A DNA stretch of 64,000 bases from Nocardioides donggukensis (GTDB lineage Bacteria; Actinomycetota; Actinomycetes; Propionibacteriales; Nocardioidaceae): positions 310,001 to 374,000 of the forward strand of contig NZ_JACYXZ010000001.1 in assembly GCF_014842875.1 (NCBI RefSeq). Direction: 5' to 3'. The notes beneath the pieces are model-generated. The model searched no databases. It saw nothing but the letters and a program-made list of their open reading frames with translations, and was not told where the DNA came from. Positions 8,811-16,813 of this stretch are shown here, in pieces. Made by a program: the position numbers and the translations under genes. The stretch's first letter is position 1. Each line of letters opens with the position of its first letter.

Positions 8811-9887
8811 TCAGGTCAGGTGGATCCCGCGCAGGCGGCCGACGTCGCGCATGCGCCGCTCGGCCAGCCGGTCGGCGGCGATCGCCGGGGGTACGCCGTC
8901 CTCCCGGGCGGCGGCGAAGACGGCCCGGGTGGTCTCGAAGATGCCCGAGGCGCGCTGCTGCGCCCGCTCGAACGAGAAGCCCTCGAGCTCGTCCGCGACC
9001 TGGATCAGGCCGCCGGAGTTCACGCAGTAGTCGGGGGCGTAGAGGATGCCGCGCTCGGCGAGCGCCTTCTCGATGCCCGGGTGCTCGAGCTGGTTGTTGG
9101 CGGCGCCGCACACGATCACCGCGGGGGTGGTCTCGACGACCGCGTCGGTGATCGCGCCACCGAGCGCGCACGGGGCGTAGACGTCGATCTGGGCGGTGAC
9201 CAGTTCCTCGGTGGAGCCGACGACCTGCACCTGCGGGAACTCCTCCACGACCCGGTCCAGCGCCGGCTGCCACACGTCGGTCACGACGACCGAGGCGCCG
9301 TCCTCGACCAGGTGCCGCACCAGGTGGTGCCCGACCTTGCCGACCCCGGCCACGCCGACGGTGCGCCCGCCCAGGGTGGGCTCGCCCCAGGTCGCCTCGG
9401 CCGCGGCCCGCATGCCTTGGAACACGCCGTACGCCGTGAGCACCGACGAGTCGCCCGCGCCGCCGTGGGCGACGGTCCGGCCGGTGACGAAGTCGCACTC
9501 GCGTGCGATGTGGTCCATGTCGGCGCTGTAGGTGCCGACGTCGCACGCGGTGTAGTAGCGCCCGGCCAGGGACTGGACGAAGCGGCCGTAGGCGCGCAGC
9601 AGGGTCTCGGTCTTCAGGGTCTTCGGGTCGCCGATGATGACGGCCTTGCCGCCGCCGAGGTCGAGGCCGGCCAGGGCCGCCTTGTAGGACATCCCACGGG
9701 ACAGGTTGAGGACGTCGTCCACGGCGTCGGCCGTGCTGGCGTAGGGGTAGAACCGGGTCCCGCCGAGCGCCGGCCCCAGGGCCGTGGAGTGGATGGCGAT
9801 GACCGCCTTGAGCCCACTGGGCTCGTCGTGGCAGAAGACGACCTGCTCGTGCTCGGTCTCGAGCAGCGCGGGGGGAAAAGCGGTCAC
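8811..9887 (-). CDS. vdh: Valine (branched-chain amino acid) dehydrogenase
   Basis: NAD-dependent oxidative deamination of valine and other branched-chain amino acids, feeding acyl-CoA precursors. The Glu/Leu/Phe/Val dehydrogenase fold is clear: substrate domain with [17 protein letters not shown], catalytic-Lys region [18 protein letters not shown], then the Rossmann motif [13 protein letters not shown] and the C-terminal [11 protein letters not shown]. The GTG start at 9887 is set by GAAAGG 8 nt upstream and gives 358 aa, close to the Streptomyces enzyme. It is divergent from bldC, whose start is 145 bp away. Confidence 0.93.
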   Translation of the reverse strand: MTAFPPALLETEHEQVVFCHDEPSGLKAVIAIHSTALGPALGGTRFYPYASTADAVDDVLNLSRGMSYKAALAGLDLGGGKAVIIGDPKTLKTETLLRAYGRFVQSLAGRYYTACDVGTYSADMDHIARECDFVTGRTVAHGGAGDSSVLTAYGVFQGMRAAAEATWGEPTLGGRTVGVAGVGKVGHHLVRHLVEDGASVVVTDVWQPALDRVVEEFPQVQVVGSTEELVTAQIDVYAPCALGGAITDAVVETTPAVIVCGAANNQLEHPGIEKALAERGILYAPDYCVNSGGLIQVADELEGFSFERAQQRASGIFETTRAVFAAAREDGVPPAIAADRLAERRMRDVGRLRGIHLT

Positions 9888-10032
9888 TGTGGCGACCTTT
9901 CTGTGTATCGGCCATGGGTGTGGCAGAATTTGTCCAGTCTGGCGAGAGCGCACAGGGGTGGCGTGTGCTCCCGGTCCCGGGGACCAGCGTAACGGTCCGA
10001 AAGGCCACCCACATCTCCGAGGAAGAGGACCG

Positions 10033-10224
10033 ATGAACGCGCGCGACACCGAGGCCGAGAACCTGCTGACCCCGTCAGAGGTGGCCGCGCTCTTCCGCGT
10101 CGACCCGAAGACCGTCACCCGGTGGGCGAAGGCCGGCAAGCTCAGCTCGATCCGCACGCTGGGCGGGCACCGCCGCTTCCGCCGGGCCGAGGTGCTGGAG
10201 CTGCTGGACGAGCGTCAGGCCTGA
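10033..10224 (+). CDS. bldC: BldC-type MerR-like developmental regulator
   Basis: A 63-aa single-domain DNA-binding protein with a MerR-like winged HTH and no effector domain: [20 protein letters not shown] followed by the wing GGHRRFRR. This matches actinobacterial BldC, which in Streptomyces binds DNA cooperatively and holds back entry into development. The ATG at 10033 follows GGAAGAGG at 10021-10028. It is transcribed divergently from vdh. Confidence 0.92.
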   Translation: MNARDTEAENLLTPSEVAALFRVDPKTVTRWAKAGKLSSIRTLGGHRRFRRAEVLELLDERQA

Positions 10225-10251
10225 CCCTCCCGGTCCCCGTCGGCCGACCCG

Positions 10252-11082
10252 TCAGTCCCTGTCGGTGGCCCTGTCGAAGGGCCCGCCGGCCCCGTCGAAG
10301 GCCCCGTGCCGTCCGCGGCCGGCCACGAACGAGGCCGCACCCGCGCCGCTCTCCGAGGCGAGCGGAACCATCCCGTGCCGCAGCTCGGCGGCGATGGCCT
10401 CGTCCTCGTCGAGGCCCCACTGCTCGAGCAGGCTGAGCCGGTCGTGGCGCAGGCACTGCTGCGGGTGCCCGGCCAGCTCGCCGGCGAGCCGCTGGGCGGC
10501 GGCCAGTGCCGTGCCGGGTGCGACGACCCGGTTGACCAGGCCGAAGCCCAGCGCCTCGTCCGCGCCGACCGGGCGGCCGGTGAGCACCAGGTCCATCGCC
10601 CGGCTCTGACCGATGAGGCGGGGCAGGCGCACGGTGCCGCCGTCGATCAGCGGCACCCCGAACCGACGGCAGAACACCCCGAGCACCGCGTCGCTGGCGG
10701 CCACCCGGAGGTCCGCCCAGACGGCCAGCTCGAGCCCGCCGGCCACGGCGTACCCCTCGATCGCGGCGATCACCGGCTTGCCGAGGCGCATCCGGGTCGG
10801 CCCCATCGGCCCGTCGCCGTCCGGGGCGACCCGGTTCGCCCGTCCGCTGCCGGTCTCCGGGTCGAGGCCCGAGAGGTCGGCGCCGGCGCAGAAGGTGCCG
10901 CCGCTGCCCGTCAGCACCGCGACCGAGGCCGGCGAGGCGTCGAAGGCGCGGAACGCCTCGGCCAGGGCTGCCGCGGTCGGGCCGTCCACGGCGTTGCGGA
11001 CGTCGGGCCGGTTCAGCGTGATGGTGGTGACCGTGCCGTCGGTCTCGACCAGGACCGGCTCGTGGGCGGGGGTGGCGTCCAT
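10252..11082 (-). CDS. Enoyl-CoA hydratase/isomerase (crotonase) family protein
   Basis: Crotonase-fold protein of 276 aa, probably acting on an acyl-CoA. The oxyanion-hole segments are visible as GGTFCAGADLSG (about residues 60-72) and AVAGGLELAVWADLRVA, followed by FGVPLIDGGTVRLPRLIG and FGLVNRVV. The substrate cannot be assigned from these motifs. It begins 12 bp after the stop of the upstream 430-aa gene, so the two probably form an operon. It is convergent with bldC. Confidence 0.85.
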   Translation of the reverse strand: MDATPAHEPVLVETDGTVTTITLNRPDVRNAVDGPTAAALAEAFRAFDASPASVAVLTGSGGTFCAGADLSGLDPETGSGRANRVAPDGDGPMGPTRMRLGKPVIAAIEGYAVAGGLELAVWADLRVAASDAVLGVFCRRFGVPLIDGGTVRLPRLIGQSRAMDLVLTGRPVGADEALGFGLVNRVVAPGTALAAAQRLAGELAGHPQQCLRHDRLSLLEQWGLDEDEAIAAELRHGMVPLASESGAGAASFVAGRGRHGAFDGAGGPFDRATDRD

Positions 11083-11094
11083 GGCCGGATCCTG

Positions 11095-12387
11095 TCAGGT
11101 GCCGGTGCGGAGGACGAGGAAGTCGCCGTGGGTCCCGTACCCCGGCACCTCCCCGCCGTACGGCGTGCCGTCGAACGTCGGCAGCACCCAGCCGCCGGCG
11201 TGCCGGGCCAGCGCGGGCCAGGGGAGGTTGGAGGGGTACGGCGCGTCGAGCGCGCCGACCTCGCGCATCGTCAGGTCGAACACGGGGAACCGGCCGGCCA
11301 CCGGGGCCGGGTTGTCGCGGCCGTCGCTGGCGACCACCCGCCAGACGCCGTCCAGCCGGACCAGTGCCGGGCCCTCGGTGGCGAGCCGGTCGGTGGCGGC
11401 CCCGAGCACCTGCCAGCCGTCGAGCCGCCCCGGATCTGCGGCGCGGAGCAGCACGGGGTGGAACTCGAAGAACCTCCGGGCAGCCACGTGGGCCAGGTGC
11501 CAGTGCCCGTCGATCAGGGTGAGGTGCGGGTCCCAGGTGCCGACCGCGGTGCCGGGCAGCGCGACCGGTGCGGCGTCCAGGACGTGCTCGCCGTGCAGCA
11601 GGTCCTCCTCGGAGGTGGCCAGGACGACCCCGACGTGCGTGCCGTCGAAGTCGCCCCAGGTGCTCGTCGCCACCAGCCAGCGACCCTCGTGCCGCACGAG
11701 GTGGGTGGCGTGGTCGCCGCGCACCCGGCCGCCCCTGCGGAACCACAGGTCCGCCCGGTGCTCGATCGCGCATGTCTCCGGGTCGAACGACCAGACCCCG
11801 GTGTGGGCGGTGTCGAAGAAGCCGGGGCCGGCGTGCGCCATCGTCAGCAGGAGCCGACCGCCCTCCACGACCGGCTCGCCCTCGGCGTGGGTGACCAGCC
11901 GGACGTCGCGCACGCCGAGCTGGCCGAAGGTGCCGCTGCGCCACGGGGGCGCGCCGGCGCCGTCGCGGGGCAGCCAGGTGACCTCGACCTCGAGCCCCTC
12001 GGGCGCGACCTCTCCGACGTCGGTCCGGCCGCGCACGGTCCAGCGTCCCGCGTCGCGGGTGAGCACGCTGAGCTGCCGGCCGGTGAGGGTGGCGGCCACG
12101 GCCTCGGGCGGTGTCGGCGCCCGACCGTGCCGACGGGACCGGGCCCGGTGCGAGACGCCTCTGGCGTCGCCGACCTCCAGCCCGGCCAGCCGTCGCCCGC
12201 CGTCCCACCAGGCCGTGCGGTGCCGCCCGTCCGGCGTCGCGAAGCCGAGCCCGAGCCGACCGGGCAGGTCCCGCCCGGCGAGCTCGGCCTCGATGGCGGC
12301 GAACGGCGCCAGGAAGCCGCTGCGGCGCTCGTCGGCCACCAGGCGGACCGGCCGGGAGCGGTGCACGAGCTCGAAGCGGGGCAGCAT
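11095..12387 (-). CDS. Uncharacterised protein with possible beta-propeller repeats
   Basis: A 430-aa protein with no family I can name. The C-terminal two-thirds contains recurring short beta-strand segments with aromatic/Asp-Gly turns (HTGVWSFDPET, HEGRWLVATSTWGDFDG, WDPHLTLIDGHWHL, LDGVWRVVASDGRDN, HAGGWVLPTFDGTPYGG), reminiscent of five-bladed glycosidase-like propellers. There is no signal peptide, so a cytoplasmic role is likely. The ATG at 12387 was chosen because upstream sequence runs into the tRNA-Phe terminator. It is probably co-transcribed with the crotonase gene. Confidence 0.7.
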   Translation of the reverse strand: MLPRFELVHRSRPVRLVADERRSGFLAPFAAIEAELAGRDLPGRLGLGFATPDGRHRTAWWDGGRRLAGLEVGDARGVSHRARSRRHGRAPTPPEAVAATLTGRQLSVLTRDAGRWTVRGRTDVGEVAPEGLEVEVTWLPRDGAGAPPWRSGTFGQLGVRDVRLVTHAEGEPVVEGGRLLLTMAHAGPGFFDTAHTGVWSFDPETCAIEHRADLWFRRGGRVRGDHATHLVRHEGRWLVATSTWGDFDGTHVGVVLATSEEDLLHGEHVLDAAPVALPGTAVGTWDPHLTLIDGHWHLAHVAARRFFEFHPVLLRAADPGRLDGWQVLGAATDRLATEGPALVRLDGVWRVVASDGRDNPAPVAGRFPVFDLTMREVGALDAPYPSNLPWPALARHAGGWVLPTFDGTPYGGEVPGYGTHGDFLVLRTGT

Positions 12388-12435
12388 CCCAGCCACCCTA
12401 GTGAGGGTGGCGGCCCTCGGGGCGCCGGACGTGAC

Positions 12436-12470
12436 ACGACCGCAGGCCCGGGCTGCGGACCTGCGGTCGT
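12436..12470 (-). terminator. Terminator hairpin downstream of tRNA-Phe
   Basis: 11-bp perfect stem ACGACCGCAGG/CCTGCGGTCGT with a 13-nt loop, 8 bp past the 3' end of the minus-strand tRNA-Phe gene. Confidence 0.7.
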
Positions 12471-12477
12471 GGTGGGG

Positions 12478-12551
12478 TGGCCAGGGGCGGGGTCGAACCG
12501 CCGACCTACCGATTTTCAGTCGGTCGCTCGTACCAACTGAGCTACCTGGCC
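12478..12551 (-). tRNA. tRNA-Phe (GAA)
   Basis: Cloverleaf read on the minus strand: acceptor GGCCAGG/CCTGGCC, anticodon stem ACCGA/TCGGT around the loop CTGAAAA (anticodon GAA), T-arm GGTTCGA, discriminator A. The 3' CCA is not encoded (CCC follows). Confidence 0.95.
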
Positions 12552-12563
12552 AAGCCGCGGGAA

Positions 12564-12593
12564 ACCTTACCCCAGAGCCCGGGGCGCCGTGAA
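12564..12593 (-). promoter_or_regulatory. Promoter of tRNA-Phe
   Basis: On the minus strand, TTCACG (-35) and TAAGGT (-10) are separated by 18 nt, with the -10 ending 12 nt before the mature 5' end of tRNA-Phe. Confidence 0.45.
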
Positions 12594-12604
12594 AACGAGT
12601 CATC

Positions 12605-12634
12605 TTGGTCGACCGCCGCCCGGCCCTCTATGCT
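12605..12634 (+). promoter_or_regulatory. Promoter upstream of tRNA-Glu
   Basis: TTGGTC (-35), an 18-nt spacer and TATGCT (-10) lie about 50 bp before the tRNA-Glu 5' end. Confidence 0.5.
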
Positions 12635-12683
12635 GGGTCGGCCCCGTGGCGCCGGCGTCCTCCGTCGACATCGCGCGGGGCGG

Positions 12684-12759
12684 GCCCCCATCGTCTAGCG
12701 GCCTAGGACGTCGCCCTTTCACGGCGGTAGCACGGGTTCGAATCCCGTTGGGGGTGCCA
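12684..12759 (+). tRNA. tRNA-Glu (UUC)
   Basis: Acceptor GCCCCCA pairs with TGGGGGT, with a G-U first pair. The anticodon loop is CTTTCAC (anticodon TTC), the T-arm is GGTTCGAATCC, the discriminator is G and the 3' CCA is encoded (12757-12759). Confidence 0.95.
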
Positions 12760-12783
12760 TCTCGGCACGGCGCGGTTTCCCGA

Positions 12784-12814
12784 TTGGGATGCGCCGGGCG
12801 GGATGGGTTAGAGT
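12784..12814 (+). promoter_or_regulatory. Possible promoter of tRNA-Asp
   Basis: TTGGGA, a 19-nt spacer and TAGAGT lie in the 85-bp gap between the two tRNA genes, about 30 bp before tRNA-Asp. Co-transcription from the tRNA-Glu promoter is also possible. Confidence 0.35.
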
Positions 12815-12844
12815 TCAGCCGCTTCCGCAAATGGAGCAACACCT

Positions 12845-12921
12845 GGCCCCGTAGCGCAGTTGGTTAGCGCGCCGCCCTGTCACGGCGGAGGCCGCGGGTT
12901 CGAGTCCCGTCGGGGTCGCCA
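12845..12921 (+). tRNA. tRNA-Asp (GUC)
   Basis: Acceptor GGCCCCG/CGGGGTC, D-arm AGCGCAGTTGGTTAGCGC, anticodon loop CTGTCAC (anticodon GTC), T-arm GGTTCGAGTCC, discriminator G, encoded CCA. Confidence 0.95.
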
Positions 12922-12925
12922 ACGC

Positions 12926-12957
12926 GAAGAGGCCCAGGCATCCGCCTGGGCCTCTTC
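12926..12957 (+). terminator. Rho-independent-type terminator after tRNA-Asp
   Basis: 14-bp perfect stem (12926-12939 with 12944-12957) closed by the tetraloop ATCC, followed by a T/C-rich stretch. It starts 5 bp after the encoded CCA of tRNA-Asp. Confidence 0.85.
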
Positions 12958-13016
12958 TGCTTCTCCAAGGATGTGTGTCCGTCGACCCGGCGGGTCGTAG
13001 CGTGGGAGGTGTGCCG

Positions 13017-13364
13017 GTGGAGATGAGTCGTCAGCGCTTCGAGGAGCTGGTCGACCGCGCCCTCGATGCGATCCCGGCCGAGCTTGCCGCGCTGGTGCAC
13101 AACCTCGTGGTGCTGGTGGAGGACGAGCCGCCGGCCGAGGAACCCGACCTGCTGGGGCTCTACGACGGGGTGGCGCTCACCGAGCGGACCGCCAACCACG
13201 CCCTGGAGCTGCCGGACCGGATCTTCGTGTTCCGCAACCCCCTGCTCGACCTGTGCGACTCCGAGGACGACCTGGTCGCCGAGGTCGAGGTCACCGTCGT
13301 GCACGAGATCGCGCACCACTTCGGCATCGACGACGACCAGCTGGAGCGCCTCGGCTACGGCTGA
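13017..13364 (+). CDS. Zincin-like metallopeptidase family protein
   Basis: About 115 aa with a single HExxH zinc site near the C-terminus (VVHEIAHHFGIDDDQL), the signature of the small metallopeptidase family PF06262. The N-terminal half is helical and acidic. The substrate is unknown. The GTG at 13017 sits 7 nt after GGGAGG; ATG 13023 and GTG 13011 are alternatives. The 3' end overlaps the convergent crcB gene by 10 bp. Confidence 0.85.
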   Translation: MEMSRQRFEELVDRALDAIPAELAALVHNLVVLVEDEPPAEEPDLLGLYDGVALTERTANHALELPDRIFVFRNPLLDLCDSEDDLVAEVEVTVVHEIAHHFGIDDDQLERLGYG

Positions 13365-13690
13365 CCGGCGACCAGCACGAACCCCGCCGCGCAGGCCGCC
13401 AGCGCGAGGACGATGGTGCCGCCCGCGTAGCCCAGGGAGCGGAGGCCGCCGAGCTCGACCGCCCGGACCGCGAACGCCGAGTAGGTGGTCAGCGCGCCGC
13501 AGAACCCGGTGCCCAGCAGCGCCAGCGCCGCGCCCGACAGCGCCGACGCGGTGAAGGCACCCAGCAGGAACGAGCCGGCCACGTTGACCGCGAACGTGCC
13601 CCACGGCACCGCGCGGTCGAGGTGGTGGCCGGCCAGGTAGCGCAGTGGGGCCCCGACGGCGGCACCGAGCGCGACCAGCAGCGCCGTCAC
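13355..13690 (-). CDS. crcB: CrcB/Fluc fluoride channel subunit, second copy
   Basis: Small four-helix fluoride exporter subunit, 111 aa. Fluc landmarks are present: GAAVGAPLRYLAG, NVAGSFLLGAF around the central crossover, and GFCGALTTYSAF with the polar track. Channels form as antiparallel dimers. Actinobacteria often encode two adjacent non-identical copies that may heterodimerise. Its GTG start overlaps the stop of the upstream crcB by GTGA, indicating translational coupling. Confidence 0.9.
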   Translation of the reverse strand: MTALLVALGAAVGAPLRYLAGHHLDRAVPWGTFAVNVAGSFLLGAFTASALSGAALALLGTGFCGALTTYSAFAVRAVELGGLRSLGYAGGTIVLALAACAAGFVLVAGQP

Positions 13691-14106
13691 TCGTCGCCCT
13701 CCGCCTCGGCGAACGCCGCGCGCTCGGCGCGGTCGGTGAAGTGGTGGCCCAGGTGCACCGCGGCCACGCACGCGAGCAGCGTCCCGACCAGGTAGGCCAG
13801 CGCCGGTCCGGTCGAGCCGTCCGCGAGCATCGACCGCGACTCCTCGGCGTACGCCGACAGCGTGGTGAAGCCGCCCAGGACACCGGTGCCGAGGAAGAGC
13901 GGCAACGCCGGCCGGCGGCGTACCAGCGGGACGGCCGGAAGCAGCGCGAGCAGGAGCGTGCCGGCCACGTTGACCGCCAGGGTGGCCCACGGGAAGCCGG
14001 GGCTGGGTGGCGTCAGCTCGCCGACGGCCCAGCGGCCCAGCGCGCCCAGGGCGCCACCGAGCGCCACCGCGGCCACCAGGCCAGGCGTGGGAGTCGGGCG
14101 GGTCAC
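13687..14106 (-). CDS. crcB: CrcB/Fluc fluoride channel subunit, first copy
   Basis: Partner of the downstream crcB, 139 aa. Motifs are GGALGALGRWAVG, NVAGTLLLALL and GVLGGFTTLSAY. The charged C-terminal tail (HHFTDRAERAAFAEAEGDE) is longer than in the second copy. The GTG start at 14106 overlaps the stop of the upstream RsbW-like ATPase gene by GTGA, so three genes are chained by overlaps. Confidence 0.9.
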   Translation of the reverse strand: MTRPTPTPGLVAAVALGGALGALGRWAVGELTPPSPGFPWATLAVNVAGTLLLALLPAVPLVRRRPALPLFLGTGVLGGFTTLSAYAEESRSMLADGSTGPALAYLVGTLLACVAAVHLGHHFTDRAERAAFAEAEGDE

Positions 14107-15044
14107 GCGTCGCTGGGGTAGCCGTCGGCGCGGTCGCTGCCGGCCCAGGGGAGGGGGTCCTCGCCCCTGGCCTGGCGGACGTACTCACCGAGGTACCAGC
14201 GCTGGAAGTGCTGCTGCTGTGGCGTGGTGGCCAGCGAGAGCAGGCGCTGCTCTCGGCAGAAGGCATCGGCGAGCTCGAGCAGGCTGATCATCTGGGCCAT
14301 CGTGGCCGGGGCGTCCCGGGGCACCACCATCCTGATCTGCGCCTGCCGGGAGCCGGCGTCGATCTCGTGCTGGAGCTCCACGGACCCGATCGCCGCGTGC
14401 TGCTCCTCCTCGAACCGCAGGAACAGGTCGGAGAGGTCCTTCGCGACGGGGTACTCGCTCTCGTGCGCCAGCGACAGCAGCCGCAGCTCGCGGCTCAGCT
14501 CACGGAAGTGCCGGCGGAAGTCGACGTACAGGGCGAGGGGAAGGTTCTCGAAGTGGACGTCGAGCAGGCCCCCCTCGGCGCCGCTCGCGAGGTCCAGGCC
14601 CGGCGGCGTGCCGAAGCCGAAGACGTCCCCGGCGAAGTCCGGGGCCTCATTGACGTCGGCACGCGGCTCGAACCAGACGATCTTGCCGTCCGCCTGCCGG
14701 TCGGCCCCCCAGGCGTGCGAGGACATCGCGACCAGGCCGAGCCCGCGGCCGATGGTGGAGAGCAGCTCGTCCTCGTCGGTCATGCGCGGGTTCGGGGCCG
14801 GCGGCTTGGGTGAGGAGTCGATGACCTCGATCCGGGGATGCTCGCGCGTGCCGCGCACGCGGACGCAGATCGGCGGCTGCCCGTGCAGCAGGGCGTTGGT
14901 CACCAGCTCCGAGATGCCCGACTCGGCGCTGGGGATCAGCTCGTCCCGCTTCAGGGCCCGGCACGCGTCAGTAGCCCACCGGCGCGCGTCCTGCACGGAT
15001 CGCGGGCCGGCCTCGAGGGCGAGCGCAGGCTGGTTGAGCGGCAA
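14103..15044 (-). CDS. RsbW/SpoIIAB-like ATPase fused to an uncharacterised helical domain
   Basis: 313 aa. Residues ~1-135 form a GHKL ATPase of the anti-sigma-factor kinase type: N-box SGISELVTNALLHG, G1 EVIDSS and G2 GRGLGLV. The remaining ~170 residues are not a domain I recognise: they start after a Gly-rich linker, appear alpha-helical and include EEEQHAAIGSVELQHEID. No sigma factor or anti-anti-sigma gene is adjacent. The stop overlaps the crcB start. A role in a partner-switching pathway is inferred from the ATPase domain only. Confidence 0.75.
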   Translation of the reverse strand: MPLNQPALALEAGPRSVQDARRWATDACRALKRDELIPSAESGISELVTNALLHGQPPICVRVRGTREHPRIEVIDSSPKPPAPNPRMTDEDELLSTIGRGLGLVAMSSHAWGADRQADGKIVWFEPRADVNEAPDFAGDVFGFGTPPGLDLASGAEGGLLDVHFENLPLALYVDFRRHFRELSRELRLLSLAHESEYPVAKDLSDLFLRFEEEQHAAIGSVELQHEIDAGSRQAQIRMVVPRDAPATMAQMISLLELADAFCREQRLLSLATTPQQQHFQRWYLGEYVRQARGEDPLPWAGSDRADGYPSDA

Positions 15045-15231
15045 CAGCGAACCTTCGGGCCGGGGTCGTCAGGACCATCATGTGTCAGACGCGCGGCCAA
15101 TACCCAGCCTGCCGCGCCACGAAACCTCCTTCGACGTGGTCATCGGGGGTCCGTTTCGCCCGATCGGCCGGCCCGGTGGGATGATGGGACCTCGATCCTG
15201 CAGCTATTCGTAGACCGAAAGGCACATGGGG

Positions 15232-16716
15232 ATGTCAGCCCTCGACGACGCCAGCACGACCACCGGCCGGCACCGGGTCGTGATCATCGGCTCCGGCTTC
15301 GGCGGCCTGTTCGGCGCGAAGGCCCTCAGGCGCGCCGACGTCGACGTCACGATGGTGGCTCGGACCACCCACCACCTCTTCCAGCCGCTGCTCTACCAGG
15401 TGGCGACCGGCATCCTGTCGCAGGGCGAGATCGCACCCCCCACGCGGGAGATCCTGAGCGGCCAGAGCAACGCCCGGGTGATCCTCGGCGACGTGACCGA
15501 CATCGACCTCGAGGCCCGGACGGTCTCCCACAACGTGCTCGGGCGCCAGACCGTGACGCCGTACGACAGCCTGATCGTCGCGGCCGGGGCGGGGCAGTCC
15601 TACTTCGGCAACGACCACTTCGCCGAGTTCGCGCCCGGGATGAAGACCATCGACGACGCCCTCGAGCTGCGCGGCCGGATCTTCGGGGCCTTCGAGTGGG
15701 CCGAGCTCGCCGCCGCCAAGGGCGACGACGTCGACCACCACCTGACCTTCGTGGTCGTGGGCGCCGGACCCACGGGCGTGGAGATGGCCGGTCAGATCGC
15801 CGAGCTCGCGCACCGCACCCTCAAGCGCGACTTCCGCTCGATCAACAGCCGCAGCGCCCGCGTGATCCTGGTCGACGCCGCCTCGCAGGTGCTGCCGCCG
15901 TTCGGTGCCCGCCTCGGCGCCAAGGCGCAGAAGGAGCTCGAGGGTCTCGGCGTGGAGGTCCAGCTCGGCGCGATGGTCACCGACGTCGACGAGCGCGGTC
16001 TCGAGGTCAAGGACCGCGACGGGACCGTCCGGCGGATCGAGTCGATGACCAAGATCTGGGCCGCCGGCGTCCAGGCCAACCCCTTGGGCCGGACCCTCTC
16101 GGAGCAGACCGGCGCTCCCCTGGACCGGGCCGGCCGGATCGGGGTGAACCCGGACCTGACGCTCCCGGGCCACCCGGAGGTGTTCGTCGTGGGGGACATG
16201 ATCACCCTCGACAACCTGCCCGGGGTGGCGCAGGTCGCCATCCAGGGAGCGAAGTACGCCGCGAAGGAGATCCGCAGCCGGCAGGCCGGGAAGCCGCCGC
16301 AGGAGCCCTTCCACTACTTCGACAAGGGCTCGATGGCGATCATCAGCCGCTTCCGGGCCGTCGCCATGGTGGGCAAGCTGCGGCTCACGGGCGTGATCGC
16401 CTGGCTGATGTGGCTGGCCGTCCACCTCGTCTACATCACCGGCTTCAAGAACCGGCTGACCGCGGTGCTGCACTGGGCGGTCTCCTTCCTGGGTCGGGGC
16501 CGCTCCGAGCGGACCACGACCGAGCAGCAGATCTTCGGACGCGCCGCACTGCAGAGACTCGAGGGCGGAGCGGCCGACCTGGTCTCGCGGCCGGGGGCCT
16601 ACGACGCCAGCCGGGAGCTGCTGGAGACCACCAGGCGGGCCGAGCTCGAGGCGCAGGCGGCCGAGGAGGCCCGGCTCAGCGACGAGGGCCGGCGCGGGGT
16701 GCACGCCGACCGCTGA
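15232..16716 (+). CDS. ndh: Type II NADH dehydrogenase (non-proton-pumping NADH:quinone oxidoreductase)
   Basis: FAD enzyme that passes electrons from NADH to menaquinone at the membrane face. It has two dinucleotide folds: RVVIIGSGFGGLFGAKAL at the N-terminus for FAD and VVVGAGPTGVEMAGQIAEL for NADH. The FAD segment VFVVGDMITLDNLPGVAQ and the family motif AIQGAKYAAKEI follow. Hydrophobic segments around WLMWLAVHLVYITGFKN near residue 395 fit membrane attachment. The ATG at 15232 has GAAAGG 9 nt upstream; ATG 15226 is also possible. It is divergent from the RsbW-like gene. Confidence 0.92.
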   Translation: MSALDDASTTTGRHRVVIIGSGFGGLFGAKALRRADVDVTMVARTTHHLFQPLLYQVATGILSQGEIAPPTREILSGQSNARVILGDVTDIDLEARTVSHNVLGRQTVTPYDSLIVAAGAGQSYFGNDHFAEFAPGMKTIDDALELRGRIFGAFEWAELAAAKGDDVDHHLTFVVVGAGPTGVEMAGQIAELAHRTLKRDFRSINSRSARVILVDAASQVLPPFGARLGAKAQKELEGLGVEVQLGAMVTDVDERGLEVKDRDGTVRRIESMTKIWAAGVQANPLGRTLSEQTGAPLDRAGRIGVNPDLTLPGHPEVFVVGDMITLDNLPGVAQVAIQGAKYAAKEIRSRQAGKPPQEPFHYFDKGSMAIISRFRAVAMVGKLRLTGVIAWLMWLAVHLVYITGFKNRLTAVLHWAVSFLGRGRSERTTTEQQIFGRAALQRLEGGAADLVSRPGAYDASRELLETTRRAELEAQAAEEARLSDEGRRGVHADR

Positions 16717-16777
16717 GGCGGCCCGACCGGCCGAGGGCTGCGTCGCATCGGAGAGCGGCAGTAACCGATGGCCCCGC

Positions 16778-16801
16778 TTCTCGTTGACCCACCAACGAGA
16801 A
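16778..16801 (+). promoter_or_regulatory. 5'-UTR hairpin before the LPXTG gene
   Basis: Perfect 9-bp inverted repeat TTCTCGTTG/CAACGAGAA with a 6-nt loop, ending 1 nt before the CGGAGG ribosome binding site. It could act as an operator, an mRNA stability element or a translational control element. Confidence 0.5.
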
Positions 16802-16813
16802 CGGAGGCCTCAC

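Noticed and set aside
9888..10158. N-terminal extension of valine dehydrogenase up to 10157
   Set aside because: The extension would run antisense into bldC and has no conserved sequence; GTG 9887 has a good ribosome binding site and gives the family length.
12478..12921. tRNA genes as a phage or ICE attachment site
   Set aside because: No integrase gene or duplicated tRNA 3' end is visible nearby.
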